NCBI GenBank assembly: GCA_965218495.1
Contig: OZ244626.1
Location: 4,092,001 to 4,156,000, forward strand
Source: G965218495 sp965218495
Lineage (GTDB): Bacteria; Bacteroidota; Rhodothermia; Rhodothermales; Bin80
DNA: 64,000 nt
Reading direction: 5' to 3'
The notes beneath the pieces are model-generated. The model was not told the DNA's origin. It searched no databases and was given only the letters and a program-made list of their open reading frames with translations. Numbering within the stretch: the first letter of the stretch is position 1; each line of letters starts with the position of its first letter. Made by a program: the position numbers and the translations under genes. Positions 1 through 9,064 of the stretch are shown in pieces.

Positions 1-380
1 AGAGGATGCCTGCGGGATATCGTGCCCGGAAAGTCACTCCACGAGCCTGCCTACGCCCGAAAATCCGCGTGTGAGCACGCAATTGGGCCCACATAGGCAT
101 GCACCGCCCCATTTGCACCCATACTCTCGGCCCGAAGCGCAATCCATTGCCAAAAGATATCTACTTTGAGGGCCCATCTCGGCAGAAGCCGCCGAAACCC
201 AACTAAATTTTGTGCAATCCCCTCGGCGAGGTCGTACTCAAGGTCCATTGTGTAGGAGTCACGAATGATCATTCCAAGCCCCGTCAGCGTGAACCCCAAA
301 TTGAACTATGAAATGCAACGGTGCAGGTTTTTAACGAGCCGTGAGAGAAGTTTAAGATGTCGATTAGCATGAGTCGTTAG
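1..380. other. Left-edge region with no confident gene
   Basis: No recognisable gene lies in the first 380 bases. A minus-strand reading frame at 51-299 gives an 82-residue peptide from a TTG start (ATG alternatives 10 and 18 residues in). It has a mixed, protein-like composition but no motif or family I recognise. It could be a small gene or the tail of a decayed one. The short stretch near 130-145 resembles the leader found upstream of the propeller gene at 8750, which may be chance. Confidence 0.25.
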
Positions 381-383
381 GAT

Positions 384-419
384 GAGCGGGCGGCGCTTTT
401 TAAAAAGCGCCGCCCGCTC
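384..419. repeat. Perfect 36-bp palindrome, possible bidirectional terminator
   Basis: Bases 384-401 are the exact reverse complement of 402-419, giving an 18-bp GC-rich arm with T5/A5 at the centre and no loop. It sits 160 bp beyond the stop codon of the IS30-type transposase. It may be a two-way transcription terminator. IS30-family enzymes are also known to favour palindromic targets, so it could relate to insertion, but the palindrome itself is not split. Confidence 0.6.
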
Positions 420-580
420 GAAGGGTTTCGTTCATTTTCGTTGGGAGATTTGTGGTTCTGGGGTGATTGGACCTGGTCATTGGCCCGCGCGCGGGCCGGC
501 CGGCCCTTTGGACGAACCTCAGGTCGTGCACACCGCAACTACGCTGGCGCAGCCGACTTGCTGCTGTGTACGGGGCGGGC

Positions 581-1552
581 TCAGACGGCGTGCAGGGCGG
601 CCGCAAACGCTTCTGCGGGCGTTTCGAACTGCAGCACCTTGCGCGGGCGGTGGTTGAGACGGTCGGTCACCTTGCGCACCGCGCTGTGGCTGACCTGCGT
701 AAAGCGCGACCGCTTCGGAAAGTATTCCCGCACCGGACCGTTCGTGTGTTCGCTCAAGCCCCGCTGCCACGACGCGTACGCGTCCGCAGAGTAGACGGTG
801 GCGTCCGGCCGTTGGGCCACGTACGCGTGCTGCGCGAATTCCATGCCGTTATCGGCGGCGATGGTATGTACAATATTCCGGTAGGGCCGCAACAGGCGCA
901 CCATGGCCCGCTTGACCGTCTCCGCACGCCTGTCCGGCAGTTTGCCCATCCACACATACTTGGTCGTTCGCTCCACCAGCATAAGCAGATAGCCCTTGTG
1001 CTTTTGGCCGAATATGAAATCGGCCTCCCAGTCGCCGACTCGCACCTTCGCATCGACTATGGGTGGACGTTCGCCAATGCCCGTGCGGTCCGGAATCTTG
1101 CTGCAGCCTGCGTGCGTGTATTTGCGGCGCTGCTTGCCCTTGTGCCGCAAGTACCTGTACAACGTGCCGCCCGCGGCACGGTCCCGCGCAATCAGCACGT
1201 AGAACCACTTGGCCGACAGGCTAATGCCCGTCTCCCACGCCCGGTGCTGGCCCGCAATTTGCTCCGGACTCCAGCCCTGGCGCAACAACGGCCAGATCCC
1301 CGTCTCCCACAGTATCGGCGCCATGTAACGCCCCATGCTGGACGCCGCACTGCGCCGCTTGTATGCAACTGTCTCTTCATAGTTGGGTTCGTAGCCGCCG
1401 CGCGGCCGCAGGTTGCGGTCCAACTCCCGCTTGATCGTCGACTGAGCGCGCCCCAAATGCGCCGCAATCTTGCGAAGGGAATACCCTTGCTTCAGTAGTG
1501 CGTATTGCTGGTGGCGTTCGCCCGCGTCCAGGTGATGGTGCCTTTTGGCCAT
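581..1552 (-). CDS. IS30-family transposase
   Basis: This 323-residue DDE transposase appears intact. The N-terminus carries an IS30-type helix-turn-helix (residues 20-50, including HLGRAQSTIKREL). The catalytic core follows: the first Asp in DWEADFIFG, the second in ADNGMEF, and the Glu in GLSEHTNGPVREYFPK, which matches the IS30 signature except that Ser replaces the usual Asn before the Glu. Length fits the family (about 320-380). I could not identify convincing terminal inverted repeats on either side, so element borders are not given. It stands apart from neighbouring genes; the adjacent palindrome at 384-419 lies just beyond its 3' end. Confidence 0.9.
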   Translation of the reverse strand: MAKRHHHLDAGERHQQYALLKQGYSLRKIAAHLGRAQSTIKRELDRNLRPRGGYEPNYEETVAYKRRSAASSMGRYMAPILWETGIWPLLRQGWSPEQIAGQHRAWETGISLSAKWFYVLIARDRAAGGTLYRYLRHKGKQRRKYTHAGCSKIPDRTGIGERPPIVDAKVRVGDWEADFIFGQKHKGYLLMLVERTTKYVWMGKLPDRRAETVKRAMVRLLRPYRNIVHTIAADNGMEFAQHAYVAQRPDATVYSADAYASWQRGLSEHTNGPVREYFPKRSRFTQVSHSAVRKVTDRLNHRPRKVLQFETPAEAFAAALHAV

Positions 1553-1905
1553 GGATAACCCGTTTGGTGGAACTCACGGATTATCGCCATTGCCTGAACC
1601 GAACGCGCCCCCTTCACCCCTTTTTTGCACGTCAGGCACGCAGAATGCAAATTACAGGGTGTTGCTTTTCACTGTTCAATTGGCGCTTTACTCGCTTGTC
1701 CATTCAATCGCCGACCTCACCGGCACTTTGGTATATACTCGCCCAAAAAACCGCTTGGTGCGGCTACCAAGAGCCAGTTGCCTAGCAATCCTGCTGCCAT
1801 TGACTGCAGTGCCACCTATTGCTGTTGTCGCACTTGGCCGTGCACCTTGCCCCGGCACGTGACCGCGCCGCACAGTCTCATGCCGGCGGTCCGAAAACAA
1901 CTGTT
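1553..1905. other. Spacer between IS30 transposase and propeller gene 1
   Basis: About 350 bases with no supported gene. The part next to 1905 resembles the 3' flanks of the other propeller paralogues (for example near 4440 and 5880). The part next to the transposase presumably contains its promoter and the element's right end, which I could not delimit. Confidence 0.5.
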
Positions 1906-3036
1906 TCAGTTGGCCCCCGCACTTTCCTCGTGTATGACTACTTGCGGGAACGGATCGTTGGTAACCGAGAACACATAGCTGGAATCAATTCCACGCACAC
2001 CCCGCGCGATTCCCAAGTACGTTCCCTTACCCGTCCGGGCATCGATCTTGAACAAGGGCCCGAAGTCTGGACGGCGTGCGAGTCCAGGATCCTCAATTGT
2101 AACGTAATGCACATAGAAGTCTCCCGCCGGATCGGTAAAGATGGACCTAAAGAGGCTCTGGCCCGGAGTTTCAGGAGCCCTTCGAAAGGCGGGTTCGTCA
2201 GTTTCTGCGGTTTTGATCGGATCAAAGTCGGCAAACTTTACTTGCCAAGCCATCTCGCCATTCACCCTGTAGCCGGTTAACACGGGCGTATTGGCCCGAA
2301 TCAGGGCTACAATGGCATGCGCTTCACTGCAGGCCATGATCCCCACTCTCGACAAAATGAACGCAGTGATTCCGCGTGGTGACTTGTAGTTCTCCAGAAA
2401 CGAGGCCACGCGCTCACCGTCATACGTGAATTTGTGCAGCACATGCTCGGATCCAAAATTGGACCCGTAGACCCAGTAGTGTCCACCCATTGCACAACCA
2501 TTATGACTGTGCAATTCCGTCTGGAAGTTAACTTTTGGTACCAACGTAGAACCATCTTGGCGGCCAAAGACCTCAACGGAATTCCCAGAGGCTTCTAGCA
2601 CGAAGACCGCCTTTCCCTGATCAGCGACGGACATTCTGGATGGACGGTCACGGAATTCCCCCGGACCCTCTCCAGACCCGCCAAACGTGGTAAGCAGCGC
2701 TCCGCCATAATCGAATACACGGACCTCGCGGTTCTCGGAGTCCAAAACAACCACGGTTCCATCGCCAGGGAGCGCAAGACCCGCAACGTAGCCAAACATT
2801 TCGTGGAACTCCCCTTCTGCCACGCCGATGGTAATTTTCTCGTAGCTTGCCTCGTCCATGAAAGCGGACTTGCGGCCCTCGTGAAAGATGAAGCGCGGAT
2901 CGGTCACCTCCGGGATGTTTTCCGGCGTCGGATGCAGCTCCACGATCCTACGCTGCATTCCATGCGCGGTAGCCACGGCAAGCGAGGACAGCACTACGCC
3001 CGTTAGGGCCAAGGTAACTGGAAAGGCACTCGTCAT
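1906..3036 (-). CDS. Secreted 6-bladed beta-propeller protein, tandem paralogue 1
   Basis: This is a 376-residue exported protein of the NHL-like 6-bladed beta-propeller type. The start at 3036 is chosen because it gives a clean signal peptide (about 25 residues, ending near ATAHG) and aligns with the starts of the three following paralogues; the frame is open further upstream. Propeller strands are marked by repeats such as LALPGDGTVVVLD and VRVFDYGGALLTTFGG (residues 100-135). Two conserved cysteines lie in HNGCAM and MACSEAH. The family binds unknown ligands at the cell envelope and no catalytic residues are apparent. An IS630 element sits about 100 bp upstream of the start, so this copy may have altered or lost expression. 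Confidence 0.8.
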   Translation of the reverse strand: MTSAFPVTLALTGVVLSSLAVATAHGMQRRIVELHPTPENIPEVTDPRFIFHEGRKSAFMDEASYEKITIGVAEGEFHEMFGYVAGLALPGDGTVVVLDSENREVRVFDYGGALLTTFGGSGEGPGEFRDRPSRMSVADQGKAVFVLEASGNSVEVFGRQDGSTLVPKVNFQTELHSHNGCAMGGHYWVYGSNFGSEHVLHKFTYDGERVASFLENYKSPRGITAFILSRVGIMACSEAHAIVALIRANTPVLTGYRVNGEMAWQVKFADFDPIKTAETDEPAFRRAPETPGQSLFRSIFTDPAGDFYVHYVTIEDPGLARRPDFGPLFKIDARTGKGTYLGIARGVRGIDSSYVFSVTNDPFPQVVIHEESAGAN

Positions 3037-3139
3037 AGGATACGTTTGCAGCCTTACCACGCTCGGCCCGACGCCACGAGGATTGCATATAGCCAGCCTC
3101 ATGCACTGGGAAAACGTGCGAAAGCGTGACATGTTGCTA

Positions 3140-4286
3140 GTGTTGTGTCCCATTAATAAGCGACGTATATTAATGACTTCACCATCCATGCCAGAAGTCT
3201 ATGCGTCGCGGAAGAAAACTTGCGCCCCTAGTTCTCTCTAATGAGCAGCGAAACCAGCTCGTCGCCTTGTCGAAATCCACTACTATGCCCCACGGCATGG
3301 TTCAAAGAGCGAAGACCATTCTGGCCTGCGCTGCTGGGGACACCAATGCTGCGGTTGCCCGTGCGCTGGGAGTATCCGCGTCCACCGTAAGCAAATGGCG
3401 GAGCCGGTTCTTGGACCGTGGCTTGCAAGGGCTCCACGACGAGCTGCGTCCGGGACGGCCCCGAACGCACGATGACGAGAAAGTGGCCCAGGTGATTAAT
3501 CGTGCGCTGCAACAGAAGCCCGCCCATGCGAATGCTTGGAGCGTTCGCCTGATGGCCGAGGCCGAAGGCGTGTCTAAGAGCACAGTGCAGCGCTGGTTTG
3601 CCCTCTTTGGGCTCAAACCCCATCGCAGCAGGACGTTCAAGCTGTCCAGCGATCCCTTCTTTATCGAAAAGGTTCGCGACATCACCGGGCTATATCTAAA
3701 CCCGCCCGATCACGCGATCGTGTTGTGCGTGGACGAAAAGAGCCAAATACAAGCACTCAACCGCTCCCAGCCCACGTTGCCATTGGGGCTGGGCTATGTA
3801 GAGGGGTACACCCATGACTACATCCGCCATGGCACGACTACACTGTTCGCAGCACTCAACATAGCCACGGGCAAGGTAATTGGGAAATGCATGGCGCGGC
3901 ATCGGCATCAGGAGTTTCTCTCCTTTTTGCGACTGCTCGAGCGCGAAACTCCGAAGGATCTGGACCTGCACTTGATCTTGGACAACTACGCAACGCACAA
4001 GCATCCGAAAGTTATGGCGTGGCTGTCCAAGCGGCCTCGTTACCACCTTCACTTCACGCCTACCTCCGCATCGTGGCTGAACCAGGTTGAACGGTGGTTT
4101 GGCCTAATCAGTCGGCGCGCGATCAAACGGGGTTCGTTTACAAGCGTAAAGCAGTTAAAGCAGACCATCGAGCAGTTCATTGCAGCGTACAATGAGGAGG
4201 CGACGCCGTTTGTTTGGGTTGCTACGGCGGACTCGATCTTCAGTAAGATTCAACGTTTAACGTCGCGTATTACTGGGACATAACAC
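3140..4286 (+). mobile_element. IS630-family insertion sequence, complete, with TA duplication
   Basis: The element is 1,147 bp and is bounded by inverted repeats at about 3137-3166 and 4260-4289 that match at 27 of 30 positions. A TA dinucleotide flanks both ends (3138-3139 and 4287-4288), the target duplication typical of the IS630/Tc1 superfamily. Comparison with the equivalent region upstream of paralogue 4 (8850-8870) shows the uninterrupted sequence TTGCTAGC followed by TGTGCGGAT, so the empty site can be reconstructed. The element lies in the spacer between propeller genes 1 and 2. Confidence 0.9.
3201..4283 (+). CDS. IS630-family transposase
   Basis: The product is 360 residues and intact. 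It has an N-terminal paired helix-turn-helix (residues 45-140, with ALGVSASTVSKWRSRF) followed by the DDE core: Asp in LCVDEKSQIQAL, Asp in LILDNYATHKHP, and Glu in SASWLNQVERWF. These are textbook IS630 motifs and the length fits. The TAA stop falls inside the right inverted repeat, so the gene fills nearly the whole element. Nothing suggests inactivation. Confidence 0.95.
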   Translation: MRRGRKLAPLVLSNEQRNQLVALSKSTTMPHGMVQRAKTILACAAGDTNAAVARALGVSASTVSKWRSRFLDRGLQGLHDELRPGRPRTHDDEKVAQVINRALQQKPAHANAWSVRLMAEAEGVSKSTVQRWFALFGLKPHRSRTFKLSSDPFFIEKVRDITGLYLNPPDHAIVLCVDEKSQIQALNRSQPTLPLGLGYVEGYTHDYIRHGTTTLFAALNIATGKVIGKCMARHRHQEFLSFLRLLERETPKDLDLHLILDNYATHKHPKVMAWLSKRPRYHLHFTPTSASWLNQVERWFGLISRRAIKRGSFTSVKQLKQTIEQFIAAYNEEATPFVWVATADSIFSKIQRLTSRITGT

Positions 4287-4449
4287 TAGCGTGTGCGGAT
4301 ATTCTACTTGCGCTCCGAAGACCCAGTGCTCAGCAGGGCTGCGCCCCCTCCCCGGTTCTGCAAGCAGTACTGGGGCCCACTGCCGCTCTCGGGGCGCGGC
4401 CACAGCTTGGCAATCACACCCACGATGCGTGATCCGGCGTTGGCCTGTA

Positions 4450-5580
4450 TCAGTTGGACCCTGCTTTGGGCTTGTGTATGACAACTTGCGGGAATGGAAG
4501 GTAGGTAACCGAGAACCCGTAGCCGGAGTCAATTCCCTCTACGCTCGGTGCACTCCCCAGATACGTTCCCAGTCCCGTCCGCGCATCTATCTTGAACAAG
4601 GGCCCGTAATTGGGGCGTCTATCAGCGCCACGCTCTTGAATGGTGACGTATTGCACATACAGGTCCCCCGCCGGATCGGTGAAAATGGTCTCAAGCCGGC
4701 GCTGACCAGGTTCTAAGAGGATAAAGCCCCAGTCGCCATCCTCATACTCCTCAATGGAACTTGGATACAAATCGGCAAACTCCACATGCCAAGCTATCTC
4801 GCCATCCTCCTTATAGCCGGTCACCACTGGGGCCCAGACTCGATTCAGGGCGACGATGCCGTGCACTTCGCTGCAGGCCAGCAGCCCCATTCGGGACATA
4901 TGGCGCGACATATTCTCGCGTGGAGACTTGTAGTACTCCAGAAACGAGGCCACATGCTCGCCGTCATAGGTGAACTTGTGCAGTACGCCCTCGTATTCTG
5001 GATCAATCCCATACACCCAGTAGTGTCCATTCATCGCGCAGCCATCGTGGGCGAGCAAACCTGTACGGAAGCGCGCCTTTGGCGCGAAGGTTGAGTCATC
5101 TTGACGGTCAAAAGCCGCAACAGATCTCCCAAATTGCTCTAGCACGAAGACCGATTGTCCCTGATCGGCGACGGAAATCTGGTCTGGCCTTTGACGAAAT
5201 TCTCCCGGGCCCTCTCCGCGTCCGCCAAACGACGCCAGCAGGGCTCCACCATAATCGAATACGCGGACCTCGCTGCTTCCGAAATCCAAAACAAGTACGG
5301 TTCCGTCACCAGGGAGTGCAAGATCCGTGATATTGCCAAACATTTCGTGGTACTCTCCTTCTGCCACGCCGATGGTAATCTTCTCGTGACTCGCCTCGTC
5401 CATGAAGGTAGACTCGGGGTCCTCATGCAGGATGAAGCGCGGATCGGTCACCTCCGGGATGTTTTCTGCCGTTGGATGGAGTTCCACGATCCGCCGCTGC
5501 ATTCCATGCGCGTTAGCCGCGGCGAGCGAGGACAGTAACAGCCCAACCAAGAGCCATTCAGGCCGAAATGTCAATTGCAT
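4450..5580 (-). CDS. Secreted 6-bladed beta-propeller protein, tandem paralogue 2
   Basis: The product is 376 residues and closely related to its three neighbours over its full length. It opens with a signal peptide (MQLTFRPEWLLVGLLLSSLA...) cleaved near residue 25, then the family block RRIVELHPTAENIPEV. Propeller blades contain VLDFGSSEVRVFDYGG and the two family cysteines (HDGCAMNG, LACSEVHG). It is likely periplasmic or surface-exposed; the ligand is unknown. It is separated by about 300 bp from paralogue 3 upstream in sequence, so each copy may carry its own promoter. Confidence 0.8.
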   Translation of the reverse strand: MQLTFRPEWLLVGLLLSSLAAANAHGMQRRIVELHPTAENIPEVTDPRFILHEDPESTFMDEASHEKITIGVAEGEYHEMFGNITDLALPGDGTVLVLDFGSSEVRVFDYGGALLASFGGRGEGPGEFRQRPDQISVADQGQSVFVLEQFGRSVAAFDRQDDSTFAPKARFRTGLLAHDGCAMNGHYWVYGIDPEYEGVLHKFTYDGEHVASFLEYYKSPRENMSRHMSRMGLLACSEVHGIVALNRVWAPVVTGYKEDGEIAWHVEFADLYPSSIEEYEDGDWGFILLEPGQRRLETIFTDPAGDLYVQYVTIQERGADRRPNYGPLFKIDARTGLGTYLGSAPSVEGIDSGYGFSVTYLPFPQVVIHKPKAGSN

Positions 5581-5883
5581 GAACAGTTAACGGTTGTGGT
5601 GCGGGTCAGATTCATTTTCTGGAGCATGCCAGCGCCCAAAGGCAGGGTTGCAGCTGGAGTCGCATAATCTATGGAATGCGCACATGCACCAACGCAGCTA
5701 GCACTATTGCGTAAGAAGACTCTTGTGCCACCTGACACTCTCGCAAACGGCAGGTCTCCTGCAAGTGGAAGTGTCCGTGCAAGAAGAGGCGATTGGTACT
5801 CCTGCAACGCATGACTGGTCGCTTGGCCCACGAAGGAGCGAAGAGCCGCACTCCGGTCGCGAGTGACACAGCAGTGGCCCGCA
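5581..5883. other. Spacer between propeller paralogues 2 and 3
   Basis: This 303-bp spacer has no supported gene. It contains the 5' leader of paralogue 2, and its end near 5883 resembles the other 3' flanks. No clear terminator hairpin with a T-run was seen. Confidence 0.5.
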
Positions 5884-7017
5884 TCAGTTGGCCCCTGCTG
5901 TAGGCTTGTGTATGACGACTCGCGGGAACGGCTTGTTGGATGTTGAAAACACGTTGCCTGAATCAATGCCCCGCACCACGCTCGGCGCGATCCCTAGGTA
6001 CGTTCCTTTGCCGGTCCGAGCATCTATCTTGAACAAGGGCCCATAATCTGGTATGTTTTCAAATTCAGGCTCCTCAAATGTCACGAATTGCACGAAGAAG
6101 TTGCCTGCTTGATCAGCAAAGAGGGATCGCAATTGGCTTTGGCCTGGTTTTGGTCGATCGTAGCCCCATGGTTGGCCCGCAAACTCCGCCCAACGGACCT
6201 GATCAAAGTCGGCGATTTTTACACGCCACGCTACCTCGCCGTTCTCCAGGTAACCTGTCACCACTGGCGCATTGAACCGGTTCAAGGCAACAATGCCGTG
6301 CGCCTCGCTGCAGGCCATAAGCCCGTGTCGGGACATTAGGTGGGTAACTAACTCTCGTGGAGACTGGTAGTACTCCAGAAACGAGGCCACGCGCTCGCCG
6401 CCATAAGTGAACTTGTGAAGCACGCCATCGAATGCAGGATTGTATCCATAGACCCAGTAGTGCCCATTCATCGCGCAGCCATTGTGGGCGAGCAAGCCTG
6501 TACGGAAGTTCATCTTCGGCGTGAACGTAGACGGGTCTAGGCGACCGAAAGCCGTAACAGATTCCCCAAATTCATCTAGCGCGAAGGCCGTCCTACCCTG
6601 ATCACCAGAGGAAATCCTGTATGGCCTCTTCTGAAATTCCCCCGGACCATTTCCGGGCCCTCCGAACGTGGTGAGCAGCGCTCCACCATAGTCGAATACA
6701 CGCACCTCGCTGTTTCTGCGGTCCAAGACAAGCACGGTTCCATCGCCCGGGAGCGCAAGGTCCACGACCTCGCCAAACATCTCATGGAGTTCTCCGTCTT
6801 CCACGCCGATGGTGATCCGCTCATAGCTTGCTTCGTCCAAAAAGGTCAAACCCGGGTCCGCACGCAAGATGAAACGTGGATCGGCCACCTCCGAGATATT
6901 CTCTGGCGTCGGATGCAGCTCCACGATCCGAGACTGTATTCCACTCGCGTCAGGCACGATAAGGGCGGACAGCACTAAGCCAGCCACGGCCAGGTTGACT
7001 TGAGCGATTCTATTCAT
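5884..7017 (-). CDS. Secreted 6-bladed beta-propeller protein, tandem paralogue 3
   Basis: The product is 377 residues with the same architecture as its neighbours: signal peptide (MNRIAQVNLAVAGLVLSALI), the block SRIVELHPTPENISEV, then propeller repeats including LALPGDGTVLVLDRRNSE and VRVFDYGGALLTTFGG. The Cys motifs HNGCAMNGHYWVYG and MACSEAHGIVAL are present. It ends with a short basic/Ala-rich tail (HKPTAGAN) shared with other copies. The function is unknown; the context points to lineage-specific expansion of an envelope protein. Confidence 0.8.
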   Translation of the reverse strand: MNRIAQVNLAVAGLVLSALIVPDASGIQSRIVELHPTPENISEVADPRFILRADPGLTFLDEASYERITIGVEDGELHEMFGEVVDLALPGDGTVLVLDRRNSEVRVFDYGGALLTTFGGPGNGPGEFQKRPYRISSGDQGRTAFALDEFGESVTAFGRLDPSTFTPKMNFRTGLLAHNGCAMNGHYWVYGYNPAFDGVLHKFTYGGERVASFLEYYQSPRELVTHLMSRHGLMACSEAHGIVALNRFNAPVVTGYLENGEVAWRVKIADFDQVRWAEFAGQPWGYDRPKPGQSQLRSLFADQAGNFFVQFVTFEEPEFENIPDYGPLFKIDARTGKGTYLGIAPSVVRGIDSGNVFSTSNKPFPRVVIHKPTAGAN

Positions 7018-7610
7018 GGGACCCGTATGTGGTCTGATTCATTCTCGGCCCGGTGCCGCCAAGGGTAGTGTGGAACAGGCCTTCTATGTCTGGAAAACGT
7101 GCGATCGCGGGAAGTATTGTCAGCATGCTCGGGTACTCCGGGGCTGCTGAAGTCAGCGCTCTGAAAAGGTGCACGGACCCTTATTGTCCGCAAGCGGCTA
7201 CAGGGCCCATGACGGTTTATGGGACGCGGCAGCAGACAGGCAATCAGGCCCAAGGTGCCACGTCCGAGCACAGGTCGGCTCAGTTGGCCACCACTAGAGG
7301 GAGTTGAGTCAAATTGAGTTGGGAGGGGGATGTGCAACAGTGAATATGGCGTGTTGTCTGCGGCGTTCCACCTCACGTGTAAGGGCTGCTTCCATCGCTC
7401 TCAGATGCATAGGCTCCAATATGCGACTTGGTCTGGACTCGTAGTGCTTGAAGATGGCGGCGAACCAGCGGTACCGTTGATTCGTGGAACGTCATCGTTA
7501 TACGTTGCGCGTGCGATGGTAAATCACACGGGTGTAGCGGGCACTTGTCACGGGGGGGGTCATAGCTGGATTGGGTTAGTGACACGGGACGTTCAACTAT
7601 CCCTGCCCAG
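7018..7610. other. Long spacer between propeller paralogues 3 and 4
   Basis: This 593-bp spacer is about twice the usual size. The half next to 7018 (to about 7290) is recognisably related to the leader of paralogue 4 at 8760-9000 and so looks like a duplicated 5' leader. The remaining 320 bp (7290-7610) has no counterpart in the other spacers and no supported gene; it includes a G8 tract near 7551. It may be a remnant of an insertion. Confidence 0.45.
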
Positions 7611-8750
7611 CTAGTTATGAATCAATCTCGCTTTGGGCTTGTGTATGACGACTTGCGGGAACGGCTTGTTGGTGGTTGAGAACACGTAGCCGGAATCAAT
7701 ACCCCGGACCACGCTCGGCGCAAGCCCCAGGTACGTTCCCTCACCTGTCCGGGCATCTATCTTGAACAGGGGGGCGTGGTCTGGAGTATTGTCGAAGCCC
7801 TTCTTTTCGAATGTCAAGTAGTGCACATAGAAGTCGCCCGCCGGATCGGTAAAAATGGACTGAAGCAGGCTCTGGCCTGGCTTAGGTGGATACCAGGTCC
7901 AAGCCCGAGGAGAAAATTCCGCCAAGTGGACCGGATCAAAGTCAGCAAACTTCACCTGCCAAGCCATCTCGCCATCCTCCTTGTACCCGGTCACCACTGG
8001 CGCATTGAGCCGATTCAGGGCGACGATGCCGTGCGCTTCGCTGCAGGCCATAAGTCCCTGCCGTGACAATCTTTGCACAAAGTACTGGCGTGGAGACTTG
8101 TAGTACTCCAGAAACGAAGCCACGCGCTCGCCGTCATACGTGAACTTGTGCAGCACGCCCTCGAATTCGGGGTTGTATCCATAGACCCAGAAGTGCCCGT
8201 TCATCGCGCAGCCGTTGTGGGCGGTCAAGCCTGTGTAGAATCTCCCCTTTGGTGTGAATACGGAAGCATCCGGGCGATCAAAGGCCGTAACAAAGTCTCC
8301 AAAAGACCCTAGCACGAAAACTGAACTTCCCTTGTCCACGACGGAAATATTGTCTGGCTCGTCACGGAACTCTCCCGGACCCGCTCCGGACCTGCCGAAC
8401 GTGGTGAGCAGGATTCCATCATAATCTAATACCCGGACCTCGGTGTTTGCGGCGTCCACCACAAGCACGGTTCCTTCGCCCGTAAGCGCAAGGCTAGCGA
8501 TCCTCCCAAACATCTCGTCGTACTCCCCGTCTGCCACACCGATGGTAATCTTCTCGTGACTTGCCTCGTCCATGAAGGTCGAGTTGGGGTCTTCGTGCAA
8601 AATAAAGCGCGGATCGGTTACCTCAGGAATATTCTCCGCCGTTGGATGCAACTCCACGAGCTTGTACTGCATTCCACTTGCGTTAGCTGCGACGAGTGTG
8701 GACAGCACTAAACCCGCCAGAGCCAGGCTTACTTGTACAATTCTATTCAT
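7611..8750 (-). CDS. Secreted 6-bladed beta-propeller protein, tandem paralogue 4
   Basis: The product is 379 residues. The start at 8750 (MNRIVQVSLALAGLVLSTL) is preferred over an in-frame upstream start because it begins a signal peptide nearly identical to that of paralogue 3. The body has the family blocks (KLVELHPTAENIPEV, MFGRIASLALTGEGTVLVVD, VRVLDYDGILLTTFGRSGAG) and both conserved Cys motifs. It is the most 5' member of the array in transcription order. The 300 bp upstream keep the uninterrupted leader that reveals the IS630 target near paralogue 1. Confidence 0.8.
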   Translation of the reverse strand: MNRIVQVSLALAGLVLSTLVAANASGMQYKLVELHPTAENIPEVTDPRFILHEDPNSTFMDEASHEKITIGVADGEYDEMFGRIASLALTGEGTVLVVDAANTEVRVLDYDGILLTTFGRSGAGPGEFRDEPDNISVVDKGSSVFVLGSFGDFVTAFDRPDASVFTPKGRFYTGLTAHNGCAMNGHFWVYGYNPEFEGVLHKFTYDGERVASFLEYYKSPRQYFVQRLSRQGLMACSEAHGIVALNRLNAPVVTGYKEDGEMAWQVKFADFDPVHLAEFSPRAWTWYPPKPGQSLLQSIFTDPAGDFYVHYLTFEKKGFDNTPDHAPLFKIDARTGEGTYLGLAPSVVRGIDSGYVFSTTNKPFPQVVIHKPKARLIHN

Positions 8751-9064
8751 AGGGCCCGCAGACAGTTTGATCCCATTCTCGGCCCGAAGCCGCAGGGATG
8801 GTGTGACACCAGACGCTATTGCTGTACAAACGCGCAACGGCGAGGATGGTTGCTAGCATGTGCGGATACGCCGGGCCTCCTCAAGTAAAACGCTCTGCAG
8901 GGATGCACGTTCTCCTCAGTGCTGCCATCGGTAATGCGGCCCAACGCGCCACGGGACGCGGTGGTAGTGTGGCAATCACACCCACAAAAAGCTGCAGTGG
9001 CCGCGGAGCAGTCTCAAGTCGTAAGTCGCTGAGAAGGTATCGAGCATCGGGTTCCGCCGACTCT
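8751..9064. other. Leader of propeller paralogue 4
   Basis: This 314-bp non-coding stretch lies between the start of paralogue 4 and the stop of pyrD. It shares blocks with 7020-7290 and 4290-4440, including the motif GGCAATCACACCCAC near 8970 and 4410. This is probably the promoter region of the tandem family; I cannot place -10/-35 boxes with confidence. Confidence 0.5.

Noticed and set aside
467..1498. 343-residue plus-strand frame
   Set aside because: It is the antisense shadow of the IS30 transposase and has an unnatural Arg/Pro/Ala-rich composition.
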